From assembly GCA_944390115.1 (NCBI GenBank), contig CALXOW010000012.1:1-62895 (forward strand): DNA of 62,895 bases. The letters run 5' to 3'. The translations under genes and the position numbers were made by a program. Below the pieces are notes generated by a model. The model ran no database searches. It was not told the DNA's origin and worked only from the letters and a program-made list of their open reading frames with translations. Of this stretch, positions 30,374 through 39,109 are shown piece after piece (within the stretch, counting starts at the first letter, position 1; every line of letters starts with the position of its first letter). The stretch is from an uncultured Anaerobiospirillum sp. (GTDB lineage: Bacteria > Pseudomonadota > Gammaproteobacteria > Enterobacterales > Succinivibrionaceae).

Positions 30374-33300
30374 ATGGAACACCTACTACTTCAAGGCCAT
30401 GCTGCCACCGCCCATGAGCAGCATTACTTCAGCCCGGCACCGACCAGTGCTTACCTGACCACGCATCAAGACGTAAGCGAGAACCACGAGACTAAGGTAG
30501 CCGAGCGCGCCGCCGCCGCCCGCGCCCGCTTAGCGCAAGCAGCGCAAGTACGTGCCACCCAGCAGGCCTACCTGCACCACCAAATGCAAGCTTTCAACTC
30601 TTGGTACGCCCAGGCGCAGCAAACCAACGCCGCTGAGAGCGCAGCTCCAGCGCCGGACTATGCTGAGGCCGACTCGTCGCACTTACAGCTCAAGCCGGAG
30701 CTGTTAGCTAAGCTCAGCACCTTCCCGCCAAAGGCCGCTCAGATCACTTGTGCCTGCAAGTGCCTGCGCTCGCATCCCATCGCCCAGGTGCCCGTAAAGC
30801 AGCAGGCGCGTGCTCACAAGCGCACCAAGTCCGAGCAGTTAAGCTGCGATTATTTGGCGCTGATCTTAAGCTGCCTCAAGCCGGCCGAGCGTCCTGCTTT
30901 CTACAATACCTGCCTGACCAACCTCAACGCGCTTGACGGCCTGACCGGCGCGCAGTTGCAGCAGCAAGAGCAAGCTGCCGCCCACTATGCGCCGCTCACC
31001 TTACGCACTTGGGCCAATCAGTTCAGCGGTGCCCCCGAGGCTCAGCTCACCCGTGCTTGGACTTACGCTGATCTCAGCCATTTTGAGTGCTGTGATTATG
31101 AGCTGCCGCAGCAACCTAAGGCCTACGACGTCAAACGCACATGCTTAGGCTTAAGCGAGCGTGCTCAGTGCGTCACCTTAGAGGCACAACAGGCGATCTA
31201 CGATCTGAGCCTGAACCTCAATCGCCTGCAACCGCGCTACTTGGGCCCCGCTCTGACCAAGATCAATCCGCTCTTTGAGCTTGATGGCGTCGGCTTCATC
31301 CAAGGCTTAGCAAAGTTAGGCTGCTTCATTACCCAGCGCTACCCATTAGCCGCGCTGCTGGCTCCGCAGATCAACCCAACTGATCCGACTGACCCTACCA
31401 AGCTGCAAGAGCAGGTGAACACCTATCTCAAGTCCACTGAGGCCAAGCTCACCGCCAAGCTGCGCAAGCAGGCTGAGCGCAACGACGCCCAGTTCCAAAA
31501 GGAGCAGGAGCAAGCTCAGCAACAGGCTCTTGCCCCTAAGTCCGATCACTCAGATCCCGATGATCAAGGCGGCAGTTCGGGCTCCAATGATTCAGGCTCA
31601 ACGCCAAATGACTCAGGCAACATGCCTGGTGGCAGCGGCAGCTCTGAGGGCGTCGCAGCGGCCAGCTCGACAGATAACCCGGTAGATCTAGCAGATCACG
31701 ATTGGTTCGTACCGGTCTTGCCCGAGTCACCTTTTGGCTCGGAGCACTCGGCCGACACCGTTGATCCAGTAGATCACGACTGGTTCGTACCGGTCTTGCC
31801 TGAGTCGCCTTTTGGCTCGGTCGACGCCGTAGCTCCAGAAGAGCACGACTGGTTTGTACCGGTCCTGCCTGAGTCGCCTTTTGGCTCTGAGCACTCGGCC
31901 GACACCGTAGATCCAGAAGATCACGACTGGTTCGTGCCGATTCTGCCTGAATCGCCTTTTGGCTCTGAGCGCGCGGCCGACACCGTTGATCCAGAAGATC
32001 ACGACTGGTTTGTGCCGATTCTGCCTGAATCGCCTTTTGGCTCGGTCGACGCCGTAGCTCCAGAAGAGCACGACTGGTTTGTACCGGTCCTGCCTGAGTC
32101 GCCTTTTGGCTCTGAGCACTCGGCCGACACCGTAGATCCAGAAGATCACGACTGGTTCGTGCCGATTCTGCCTGAATCGCCTTTTGGCTCTGAGCGCGCG
32201 GCCGACACCGTTGATCCAGTCGATCACGACTGGTTCGTGCCGGTTCTGCCTGAGTTTAGCTTGAGCGCTGCGCCTCAAAGCGAGTCCAATCTCGTCCCGG
32301 CAGCAGATCCTGAGGATGAACTTCCTTGGAGCGCGCCATGCCTGCCGGTTACTGATTTTGGCTTAAGCGCCGATCCTCAGATCAACGTGGCCTTGGACTA
32401 TGACGAGGTCGTTTCGACCTATCAACAGCACGAGCTCACGCCGGTCATGCCTGATCTGTGCTACCTGCGCCCTATGCTGACCGAACTGCCGCACGCTCCT
32501 GCCTTCTTAGCCCAGCATGCTCAGATCCAGCATGACGCTACTAATCCCGAGCGCTGGTCGGCAACCTTTCCGCAGCTCTACGGCAGCTCCAACTCGTACG
32601 GCTACGTCGATCTGGTGCAGCCTAAGTTAGTCAACGCCCTCGACCCTCAGTGTTGGGTAGGCGCGAGCGCCGGTGCCCTGCCCCACACCTTCGTGCTGCC
32701 CCAGCCCATTGTCACTTGTGATGCCCAAGGCGTACCGCAGGGCCTCGTGCTCGACATGATGAATCAAGGCCATGCAGCAGCCGCCACGCTTCTTAAAACC
32801 TACTCTCAGTACGACTTTGAGGCGTATCTGGCCACCGGTTATTTGACCTTTGAGCACGGCCTGCAGGTATTTGAGGGCTTCCGTCGCACCTGGCTCAACA
32901 ACAATGGAGGTGCAGGCTTTGCCGTCAGCTCCGATCAAACGGCACCGGAGTATTTAGAATTAAGCCTTACCGACTGCCACAGCATCGGAGCCGATCCTGC
33001 TGAATTGTCCGGCTATTGCTTTGCCCCATTGCCTTACGATGTGCTGCGCATCGAGCAAATGGCCGTGGAAAGCTCCTACGCCACTGCCGCGCATCCCTTT
33101 GGTCCGGTCGCTACCACCGGCCTTGCCCCTTATTGCAATGCCTTCCGCTACCTGAAGCAGCAGGGGGGTAGCACTGACCAGCTCAGCGCCATAGAGTACA
33201 AGCTGCATGAGGCTGCCTTCAAACTGCATTGGTATGCCAATCGTCGCTTAAACTTCGAGTACAGCTGCGCCTTGGTTAACCAAGCCTTAGCCGCCAGCGG

Positions 33301-33904
33301 CCGTCAGGTCTGCTATGACATCCACCACTGTGATTGGGTCGCCAATGAAGCCCAGCGCAATATCTTAATGCAAGCCCGTCGCGTCGAAGGTCAATTACGC
33401 AACGCTCTCAACACGCTCGACCAGCTGTGCGCGCACGTACCGTACTACCAGGCTGAGCTTGATCCTAACGAGGGCTTGGGAGCCCTTTATGCTGCGGCGC
33501 AGCACAAGCAATTGGCTTTAGGGGCGACCGCCTTTAATTACTCAGCTTTGCCTCCGTTGCCGCAAGGCAAGTTGCCGCCGTTCTTAAGCACCGAGGATAG
33601 CTATCGCTTACTGCAAAATCGTGCCTTGTTCGCTGCTATCAAAACCCAGTTTAGTGGTGACTCTGAGCGCGCAGAGCTCAAGGAGCTGCGCGCGCGCAGC
33701 ATTCAGGCCAACTTGGCGGGGAGCAAGATCAGGGATCTGATCGATCAGAACCTACCTGAAGCCACTGCCAAGGTTAAGGGGCTGATCGACTCGGGGATGG
33801 AGTTCTTTGACGCAAGCGAGGTCGGCGCTAAGGCCAAGACCTGGCTGGATCAGGGCAGCTCCAAGGTCATGGATCTGCTGGGACGCTTCACCAAGCACAA
33901 CTAG
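30374..33904 (+). CDS. 1176-aa repeat protein of unknown function next to oriC
   Basis: I do not recognise a family. A TAAGGAG ribosome site precedes the ATG. The N-terminal half is Ala/Gln/Leu-rich and probably helical, with a CACKCLRSH Cys cluster near residue 120. Residues about 440-635 hold eight near-identical repeats of HDWFVPVLPESPFGS separated by acidic linkers, alternating 26- and 23-residue periods. Repeats 3-5 and 6-8 are nearly the same block, indicating recent duplication. A long Tyr/Cys-rich, apparently folded region follows, and the C-terminus is basic and helical (GSKIRDLIDQNLPEATAKVKG region). No signal peptide or membrane segment is seen. It is the last gene of a three-ORF operon, between oriC and the giant RNA candidate. 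Base composition resembles neighbouring genes. Confidence 0.85.
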   Translation: MEHLLLQGHAATAHEQHYFSPAPTSAYLTTHQDVSENHETKVAERAAAARARLAQAAQVRATQQAYLHHQMQAFNSWYAQAQQTNAAESAAPAPDYAEADSSHLQLKPELLAKLSTFPPKAAQITCACKCLRSHPIAQVPVKQQARAHKRTKSEQLSCDYLALILSCLKPAERPAFYNTCLTNLNALDGLTGAQLQQQEQAAAHYAPLTLRTWANQFSGAPEAQLTRAWTYADLSHFECCDYELPQQPKAYDVKRTCLGLSERAQCVTLEAQQAIYDLSLNLNRLQPRYLGPALTKINPLFELDGVGFIQGLAKLGCFITQRYPLAALLAPQINPTDPTDPTKLQEQVNTYLKSTEAKLTAKLRKQAERNDAQFQKEQEQAQQQALAPKSDHSDPDDQGGSSGSNDSGSTPNDSGNMPGGSGSSEGVAAASSTDNPVDLADHDWFVPVLPESPFGSEHSADTVDPVDHDWFVPVLPESPFGSVDAVAPEEHDWFVPVLPESPFGSEHSADTVDPEDHDWFVPILPESPFGSERAADTVDPEDHDWFVPILPESPFGSVDAVAPEEHDWFVPVLPESPFGSEHSADTVDPEDHDWFVPILPESPFGSERAADTVDPVDHDWFVPVLPEFSLSAAPQSESNLVPAADPEDELPWSAPCLPVTDFGLSADPQINVALDYDEVVSTYQQHELTPVMPDLCYLRPMLTELPHAPAFLAQHAQIQHDATNPERWSATFPQLYGSSNSYGYVDLVQPKLVNALDPQCWVGASAGALPHTFVLPQPIVTCDAQGVPQGLVLDMMNQGHAAAATLLKTYSQYDFEAYLATGYLTFEHGLQVFEGFRRTWLNNNGGAGFAVSSDQTAPEYLELSLTDCHSIGADPAELSGYCFAPLPYDVLRIEQMAVESSYATAAHPFGPVATTGLAPYCNAFRYLKQQGGSTDQLSAIEYKLHEAAFKLHWYANRRLNFEYSCALVNQALAASGRQVCYDIHHCDWVANEAQRNILMQARRVEGQLRNALNTLDQLCAHVPYYQAELDPNEGLGALYAAAQHKQLALGATAFNYSALPPLPQGKLPPFLSTEDSYRLLQNRALFAAIKTQFSGDSERAELKELRARSIQANLAGSKIRDLIDQNLPEATAKVKGLIDSGMEFFDASEVGAKAKTWLDQGSSKVMDLLGRFTKHN

Positions 33905-34072
33905 GGTGGGGATCTCAGTCACTCTTGAGTGGCTGGGGTTAAGTCACTTCTTGGTGGGCCTGGGGGAAGGCCTACCATCTTGGTTATGCTTGAGTACTAC
34001 CAGCTTGATCTCGTGCTGGATCAAGAACGGCATTTAGATCGGCTTTGACGATCAAAAATGTTGGAGTTTTAC

Positions 34073-34102
34073 TTGATCTTAAAGCCGGAAAATTTGTAAA
34101 AT
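34073..34102 (+). promoter_or_regulatory. Sigma70-type promoter for the candidate large RNA
   Basis: TTGATC at 34073-34078 and TAAAAT at 34097-34102 are separated by 18 bases, giving a predicted start near 34109. It lies about 170 bases after the 1176-codon gene, and no ORF of 60 codons or more begins in either direction until rnpA. Confidence 0.6.
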
Positions 34103-34274
34103 AAGGTATTCAAACTTTTGCCCCTAGGGTTGGTGTGTCCATCCTAGGTATGCTGAAGGCTGCGGGATGCAAATCCTGCGCGCTTTTGGTACTTGGTGAA
34201 GGTTAAGGATTTCCTGTTACCAGGAATGAAGTAGCTAACAGTGCTCTTCTCTTAGTTGAGATGAAACTAGGCTT

Positions 34275-34916
34275 AGCCTTGAGCTCTCTTAACTATGAGG
34301 ATTGATGCTCGGTGCTTAGCTTTGAGCTCTCCTGAGAATGAGAGGTAGTTAAACCTTGAGCTCTCTTGTGAGATTGCCCAAATTGAGCCTTGAGCTCTCT
34401 ACCTGAGATTGAACTCGGTAGCCTGCTGCTCTCCGAGCTTTGGATTGAGCTTGGCGGTTGCTTTGAGCTCTCTTAGTTAGAATCGATTGACGCTCGGTTG
34501 CTTTGAGCTCTCAGCTTGCGGTGATTTATCGCTGTGAGTTTGATTGAGCTTGGTGGCCTTGAGCTCTCTTCTAAATAAGATTGAGCTTGGCAGTTGCTTT
34601 GAGCTCTCCTAAGTGGGGATTGAGCGCGGCAGCCTTGAGATCTCTTGGGTATCGATTGATGCTCGGTGAAAGTTTGGATGGTCTAATGAGATTGAGTTCG
34701 GTGCGATTGCTTTAAATTTCTTTTGGGATTGAGCTTGGCGGTACCTTGAGCTCTCCGATTAGTGGAGATTGAGTTCGGCCACCATGTTGCTCTCTTTAGG
34801 GAGTGATCGATGTTCGCAGGCCTTGAGCTCTCCTAAGTGCGGACTTCTCTGAAGTCAGGTGTTTAGTTGATTGAGTTCGGTTTGCTTGAGCTCTCGCCTT
34901 AGAGATTGAGCTCGGT
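34275..34916 (+). repeat. Array of about 15 hairpin units with GAGCUCUC core
   Basis: Exact GAGCTCTC occurs at 34281, 34324, 34358, 34392, 34465, 34505, 34561, 34601, 34748, 34825 and 34888, with degenerate copies near 34429, 34637, 34703 and 34789. Spacing is 34-66 bases. Most units fit one fold: CC, a UU bulge, GAGC, then UCUC, a variable loop of 4-9 bases, GAGA, UUGA, GCUC and GG. The inner stem changes but stays paired in different units: TCTC/GAGA, TCTCC/GGAGA, TCTT/AAGA, CTCTC/GAGAG, TCTCC/GGGGA. Outer G-U replacements (GTTC, GCTT) also keep pairing. This pattern of compensatory change supports selection on RNA structure. Confidence 0.8.
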
Positions 34917-35940
34917 GCGTCTGGGGACGTTTCCTAAGAGGAAACTGTGGTTGCTTATTTTCTGGGGCATGCGCAGCCTCAACTTATTCAGCTTGAGTAG
35001 GGAGAGGAGCCTGCCTCGACTTAAGGTGCTTTCTTTGCGCCCCATCCTGAAGAGCTACTTTGGCTCCTCGGTTGATTGAACCAAGCACTAGGTGCAGTGT
35101 GCGCGACTACTCGGCTAGCTGCAGTTAGAGTCTTGGCCAGAATAGACTGGGAGCGGTCTACGGGTCTTTGGCACGTAGACTACTCTAAACTCCAGTTTGT
35201 TTTACGGCTGACTTAACCCGCAGTGGGCTGTAGCGGTGCACTACATCCAAAGTTTGGTTTGATTGACCTCAAGAGACAAAGCCTGATTCTTCCTTGGTTT
35301 TTTCGCGCAAAAAAAGAGCCTCGGGGAAGTGCGGCCTAAATTCTTGGGCTGTTGCCTCAAAAGTCGTGGTGCTCTGCTCTAACTTGGGTTTGAAGGTCGA
35401 GGCTTACGCAGCTCTGCAACTCCAGCAAGGCATTTTGCGCTTGGCACGTTAACGTGCGCTTGCTCTTAATGTTAGGCATCGAGTGCTTGCATCCAGGCAC
35501 GATGTGGTTTGCTGGCTAGCCGCTTCACTCGGTCAGGAACTCTGCGTTACGTAACGCCCTCTTAAACAGAGCATTACGGGCGGACTAAACTTCGGTTTAG
35601 TCTGAGAGATTGGCTTCAATCAGCGCGCACGGCCAGAGGTCTAGCCAAAGGCTACCAAAGGCTGATGGTGACTTGGTACCACGGCGCTTTGCTTAATTAG
35701 GTGGAGCAAAGTGAGCGGTACTCGGCACGCCTCAGGTAAGCCAGGCATAGCGATGTGCTTGAGCCCACAGAGCTTTGCACGCGAAGTAAAGCTGCTCTCC
35801 AGCCCTTTCCTTTTGAGCCTAAGACGCGTATGCTATGGGGCTCTCAAGGCTCAGGCGTTATGAACCTTGCAGGTCTAAATCTCCTTTTGGGGAGATTGTG
35901 CTGCCCCTGTTTTTGGGGGTAGGGGGCCTTATGGCCAAAG

Positions 35941-35962
35941 AGACCACTTAGTGGTCTTTTTT
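35941..35962 (+). terminator. Intrinsic terminator of the candidate large RNA
   Basis: GACCAC at 35942-35947 pairs with GTGGTC at 35951-35956 around a three-base loop and is followed by six T residues. The opposite strand lacks a comparable T-run, which assigns the transcript to plus. Confidence 0.85.
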
Positions 35963-36067
35963 GTGCCAATTTTTTCTTAGCTGAATACGGGTTCGTATCC
36001 AGCACCAGCATCGATGATTAAGGCACTGCCGCTGAGGCAATTGCCGCCCCTTTGGAGAATTTGTTAA

Positions 36068-36202
36068 ATGAAACGTACTTTTCAGCCTAACGTTTTAAAG
36101 CGTAAGCGCACCCACGGTTTCCGTAAGCGTATGGCTACCGCTGATGGTCGCAAGGTTTTATCCCGTCGTCGTGCAAAGGGCCGCAAGCGTTTAACCGTCT
36201 AG
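36068..36202 (+). CDS. rpmH: 50S ribosomal protein L34
   Basis: L34 is a small basic protein of the large ribosomal subunit. The 44-residue product begins [19 protein letters not shown] and ends [10 protein letters not shown], matching L34 almost residue for residue. A GGAG ribosome site lies upstream. It is the first gene of the classical rpmH-rnpA-yidD-yidC-mnmE series on the opposite side of oriC from dnaA. In most bacteria rpmH lies within a few hundred bases of dnaA; here about 8 kb separates them. Confidence 0.98.
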   Translation: MKRTFQPNVLKRKRTHGFRKRMATADGRKVLSRRRAKGRKRLTV

Positions 36203-36212
36203 TTACGCCGTA

Positions 36213-36581
36213 ATGCCTAACCATGCCTTTCCTCGGGAAGTCCGCCTGTTGACGCCCGAGGATTACGACCAGGTATTTAAGAAGCCCGTACGCGCAGGTT
36301 GCAATGGCATGTTGGTTCTTGCTCGCAAGAACGAACTGTCACATCCGCGCCTCGGGCTAATTGTGCCTAAGAAGGTGCTCAAACGAGCCGTATGGCGCAA
36401 TCGGGTCAAGCGTCTGGTGCGCGAATCATTTCGCTTAAGCCAAGATAGCCTGCCCAATGTCGACCTGGTCTTTTTAGCCAAGCCGGGCATAGGTGACCTG
36501 AGCAATCGCGACTTAACTTCTGCTCTTACACGGCTATGGGCTCAAATCTCTCGCCAATTGGGCAAAGCGCGATCCTCCTGA
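36213..36581 (+). CDS. rnpA: Ribonuclease P protein component
   Basis: RnpA is the protein cofactor of RNase P, which matures tRNA 5' ends. The 122-residue sequence has the conserved [13 protein letters not shown] helix (RNR motif) and [16 protein letters not shown]. It starts 10 bases after rpmH, as usual, and its end overlaps yidD by 46 bases. Confidence 0.96.
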   Translation: MPNHAFPREVRLLTPEDYDQVFKKPVRAGCNGMLVLARKNELSHPRLGLIVPKKVLKRAVWRNRVKRLVRESFRLSQDSLPNVDLVFLAKPGIGDLSNRDLTSALTRLWAQISRQLGKARSS

Positions 36582-36907
36582 TCCGCACCTACCAAAAAGT
36601 TCTAAGTCCTCTCTTAGGGCAGCGCTGCCGCTTCTATCCAAGCTGTTCGCAATACACCCTCGAAGCCATCCAAGAATGGGGTTTGGCCAAGGGGACGTGG
36701 CTGGGAATGAAGCGTTTGAGCCGTTGCCACCCCTTAAATGAGGGCGGCTTTGATCCCGTACCTAGAAGAAATGGCACGGTTTCAGACCTAGAGAGCGCTC
36801 AGGAAAATCCTACCGCAGATTCAAATCTTCAGGCTCAGCCTGAGGATTTGTCACACCTAAAGAAAACTGAGGCTGACGCCACACCACCTAAATCCTCCCA
36901 ATCTTAG
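36536..36907 (+). CDS. yidD: Membrane protein insertion efficiency factor YidD
   Basis: YidD is a small inner-membrane-associated protein that assists YidC-dependent insertion. The family signature is clear: [16 protein letters not shown], then [14 protein letters not shown]. Length is 123 residues. After the conserved domain there is a polar tail (from about residue 80) rich in Glu, Ser, Pro and Gln. It overlaps the 3' end of rnpA, the normal arrangement, which implies translational coupling. Confidence 0.94.
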   Translation: MGSNLSPIGQSAILLIRTYQKVLSPLLGQRCRFYPSCSQYTLEAIQEWGLAKGTWLGMKRLSRCHPLNEGGFDPVPRRNGTVSDLESAQENPTADSNLQAQPEDLSHLKKTEADATPPKSSQS

Positions 36908-37071
36908 TCCCCGCAAGCGCGGGACGCTATAGCGCCTGAGAGGCTCGGGAAAGCTGGGAGCGTGGGTGGGGAGCTATTTTTGTCCTGAGGTGCACCTAGG
37001 CGCAAACTTGATTTTGCGTGCCAGGTTGGTCTTTGGCCCGGCTGGGGCGCTCAAGCGCTAAGTTCTTTAGG

Positions 37072-37077
37072 TATAAT
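37072..37077 (+). promoter_or_regulatory. Putative -10 (TATAAT) upstream of yidC
   Basis: A perfect TATAAT lies 160 bases before the chosen yidC start and downstream of yidD, so yidC may have its own promoter. No convincing -35 was found. Confidence 0.4.
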
Positions 37078-37236
37078 AGGCGTTTGTCTTGGCTTTGGCG
37101 CCACGCCCATTCTTCTCACTTTTTGTTCTGGTGGGCACCGTGCTTGAGGCAAGGCACAGGCACTATCCAAATTTTGTCTGGCTTCAGCTGGCAGGATTTG
37201 GGACGCTCGTACGCGGTTTGGTTATCTGGTTGTGCC

Positions 37237-38889
37237 ATGGAACAGCAAAGAAACATCCTATTTATTCTTTTCTTAACTCTCTCCTTGTTCATCTATTGGT
37301 CTTGGGAGAGTGACAAGATCACGCTGCAGCAACAAGAAGAGTTGCAGGCGCAACGCATTGAAATGGCGGCTGCGGCTGAGAGCTCCGAGCAGGCTGTGGG
37401 CAAGCTCATCACCTTGCAAAGCGACACCTTAAACCTGACCTTATCCTCGGTCGGTGGCGATGTCGTGGACGCCAAGTTACTGCGGGTTAAGCAAGAGTTA
37501 GGTAAGGACGATCCTTTCCACCTCTTAATGCGCGACCCATTATTCGTCTATGAGGCGCAAAGCGGCTTAATCGGTGCCAATGGCCCTGATTCCAAGGCCC
37601 GCCCAACCTATACCAGCGCCCAGAACAGCTACGTATTAGCTGATGGCGAGGATAGTGTCAGCGCAGTCTTGACCTTTAGCCAAGACGGGGTCGACTACAC
37701 CAAGACCTACACCTTAAAGCGCGGCTCCTATGTGGTCGACGTCACCTATGACGTGCAAAACCACAATAGCAACGCCGTTTCCATGGCTTTCTATGGCCAG
37801 TTAAAGCAGACCGTGGACGCTTCGCTGCAGCAAAACTCCGGTCTGTTTATGGTCGCAGGTGCCTATCGTGGCACGGCTTACTCTACCGCCGAGACCCGCT
37901 ACGAAAAGAACACCTTAGAGGACTTAGTGGACCGCGCGCGCGAGCGTAATGCCGTCAATGTCGCCACCCCAGGCGGCTGGGTCGCGATGATTCAGCACTA
38001 CTTCGTCTCGGCTTGGATCGGCGATACCACCGAAGGCACGACCAATGTGATCTTCTCTAACGCCGCTAACAACGGCGCTGAGGCCATTATCGGTATTCGC
38101 ACTGAGCCAACGACGATTGCCGCAGGTCAAAGCCACCAATTCAAGTCCCAAATGTGGATTGGTCCTAAGAACCAAGAGCAAATGGAGCAGTTAGCTCCTA
38201 ACCTCGACCTGACCGTTGACTACGGCTGGCTGTGGTTCTTATCGATCCCACTGTTTAAGATTCTGGAGTTTATCCAAAGCTTTATCGGCAACTGGGGCTT
38301 CTCGATTATTATCTTAACCTTAGTGGTACGTTCGGTCTTGTTCCCTCTGACCAAGGCCCAATACACCTCGATGGCTAAGATGCGCCTGTTAACCCCGAAG
38401 ATGCAGGAACTGCGTGAGCGCTATGGCGACGATCGCCAGAAGCTGGGCCAGGAGACCATGCGTCTGTACAAGACTGAGAAGGTTAATCCATTAGGTGGCT
38501 GCTTACCGCTGCTGATCCAGATGCCTATCTTCATCGCCTTGTACTGGACCTTAATGGAGTCGACCGAGCTGCGTCACGCCCCATTCATTTTCTGGATTGA
38601 GGACTTGTCGGTACACGATCCTTACTTCGTCACCCCAATCCTCTACGGCATCTCGATGTTCTTTATCCAAAAGATGTCGCCAACCCCAGTTAATGACCCA
38701 GTTCAGCGTAAAGTGCTGATGGCGATGCCAATCGTCTTCACCTTTATGTTCTGCACCTTCCCAGCAGGTCTGACTGTTTACTGGTTAGTCTCCAACTGCT
38801 TCACCATTCTCCAGCAGGTGATCATCTACCGTTCGCTTGAGAAGAAGGGGCTGCATGTTAAGACGCCAGCTCCGGCTAAGTCCAAGTAA
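37237..38889 (+). CDS. yidC: Membrane protein insertase YidC
   Basis: YidC inserts and folds inner membrane proteins alone or with SecYEG. The ATG at 37237 gives 550 residues (E. coli 548), beginning MEQQRNILFILFLTLSLFIYW, the usual first membrane segment. The open frame reaches back to 37018 but those 73 residues are unlike YidC. A large periplasmic beta domain follows (residues about 60-330). The conserved core has IPLFKILEFIQSFIGNWGFSI, the KAQYTSMAKMR cytoplasmic hairpin and the NPLGGCLPLLIQMPIFIALYW segment. Two terminator-like hairpins separate it from mnmE. Confidence 0.96.
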   Translation: MEQQRNILFILFLTLSLFIYWSWESDKITLQQQEELQAQRIEMAAAAESSEQAVGKLITLQSDTLNLTLSSVGGDVVDAKLLRVKQELGKDDPFHLLMRDPLFVYEAQSGLIGANGPDSKARPTYTSAQNSYVLADGEDSVSAVLTFSQDGVDYTKTYTLKRGSYVVDVTYDVQNHNSNAVSMAFYGQLKQTVDASLQQNSGLFMVAGAYRGTAYSTAETRYEKNTLEDLVDRARERNAVNVATPGGWVAMIQHYFVSAWIGDTTEGTTNVIFSNAANNGAEAIIGIRTEPTTIAAGQSHQFKSQMWIGPKNQEQMEQLAPNLDLTVDYGWLWFLSIPLFKILEFIQSFIGNWGFSIIILTLVVRSVLFPLTKAQYTSMAKMRLLTPKMQELRERYGDDRQKLGQETMRLYKTEKVNPLGGCLPLLIQMPIFIALYWTLMESTELRHAPFIFWIEDLSVHDPYFVTPILYGISMFFIQKMSPTPVNDPVQRKVLMAMPIVFTFMFCTFPAGLTVYWLVSNCFTILQQVIIYRSLEKKGLHVKTPAPAKSK

Positions 38890-38923
38890 TTGTCCAACTA
38901 ATTGGCCAAGTAATGGGCACTTG

Positions 38924-38960
38924 ACGGACCGCAGGCACTGCCTGTGACGGTCCGTCCTTT
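38924..38960 (+). terminator. Hairpin after yidC
   Basis: CGGACCG at 38925-38931 pairs with CGGTCCG at 38948-38954, with an inner CAGGC/GCCTG pair, followed by TCCTTT. The short T-run suggests partial termination or 3' end protection. Confidence 0.6.
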
Positions 38961-38981
38961 AAGCCGCCGTGCGCGGCCTCG

Positions 38982-39036
38982 CCCCAAATCTTGGGGGTCA
39001 CGTTACGCGACCTGCAGGATTTGGGGCGCTTTTTTT
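38982..39036 (+). terminator. Intrinsic terminator between yidC and mnmE
   Basis: CCCCAAATC at 38982-38990 pairs with GATTTGGGG at 39018-39026, followed by GCGC and seven T residues. Confidence 0.75.
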
Positions 39037-39109
39037 AACATGTTGCTGTGAATTTGTTTTAAGCTAAGCCTTAGTTTCCGTAGTTCATGGCTAGTACCTG
39101 AGGATTGTT

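Larger units (their letters stand above)
34109..35962 (+). ncRNA. Candidate giant structured non-coding RNA (about 1.85 kb)
   Basis: The interval runs from a promoter to an intrinsic terminator, carries no ORF of 60 codons or more in any frame, and is dense in hairpins. Examples are CCTAGG/CCTAGG (34123-34148), GCGGGAT/ATCCTGC (34162-34179), TTCCTG/CAGGAA (34211-34226), GTTTCCT/AGGAAAC (34929-34945) and GTCTACG/CGTAGAC (35156-35180). Others are the 14-base palindromes at 35444-35457 and 35544-35557, GACTAAAC-TTCG-GTTTAGTC (35583-35602) and AATCTCC/GGAGATT (35878-35897). A 15-unit hairpin array fills 34275-34916. This architecture recalls very large bacterial RNAs such as OLE, GOLLD and ROOL, but I recognise no motif from them, nor from rnpB, tmRNA, 6S or SRP RNA. 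Function is unknown; expression is not proven. Confidence 0.6.

Noticed and set aside
31727-32278. 183-codon ORF on minus with its own repeats
   Set aside because: It is the exact antisense of the HDWFVP repeat region of the 1176-codon gene, so its openness and repeats are by-products.
34275-34916. CRISPR-like array
   Set aside because: Units are not identical, spacing varies from 34 to 66 bases, the intervals are not unique spacers, and no cas gene is in the window. The pattern fits repeated RNA hairpins better.
34109-35962. Known large RNAs (rnpB, tmRNA, SRP, 6S, OLE, GOLLD, ROOL)
   Set aside because: I looked for conserved motifs of the first four and saw none. I cannot run covariance searches, and nothing recalls the last three beyond size and structure.
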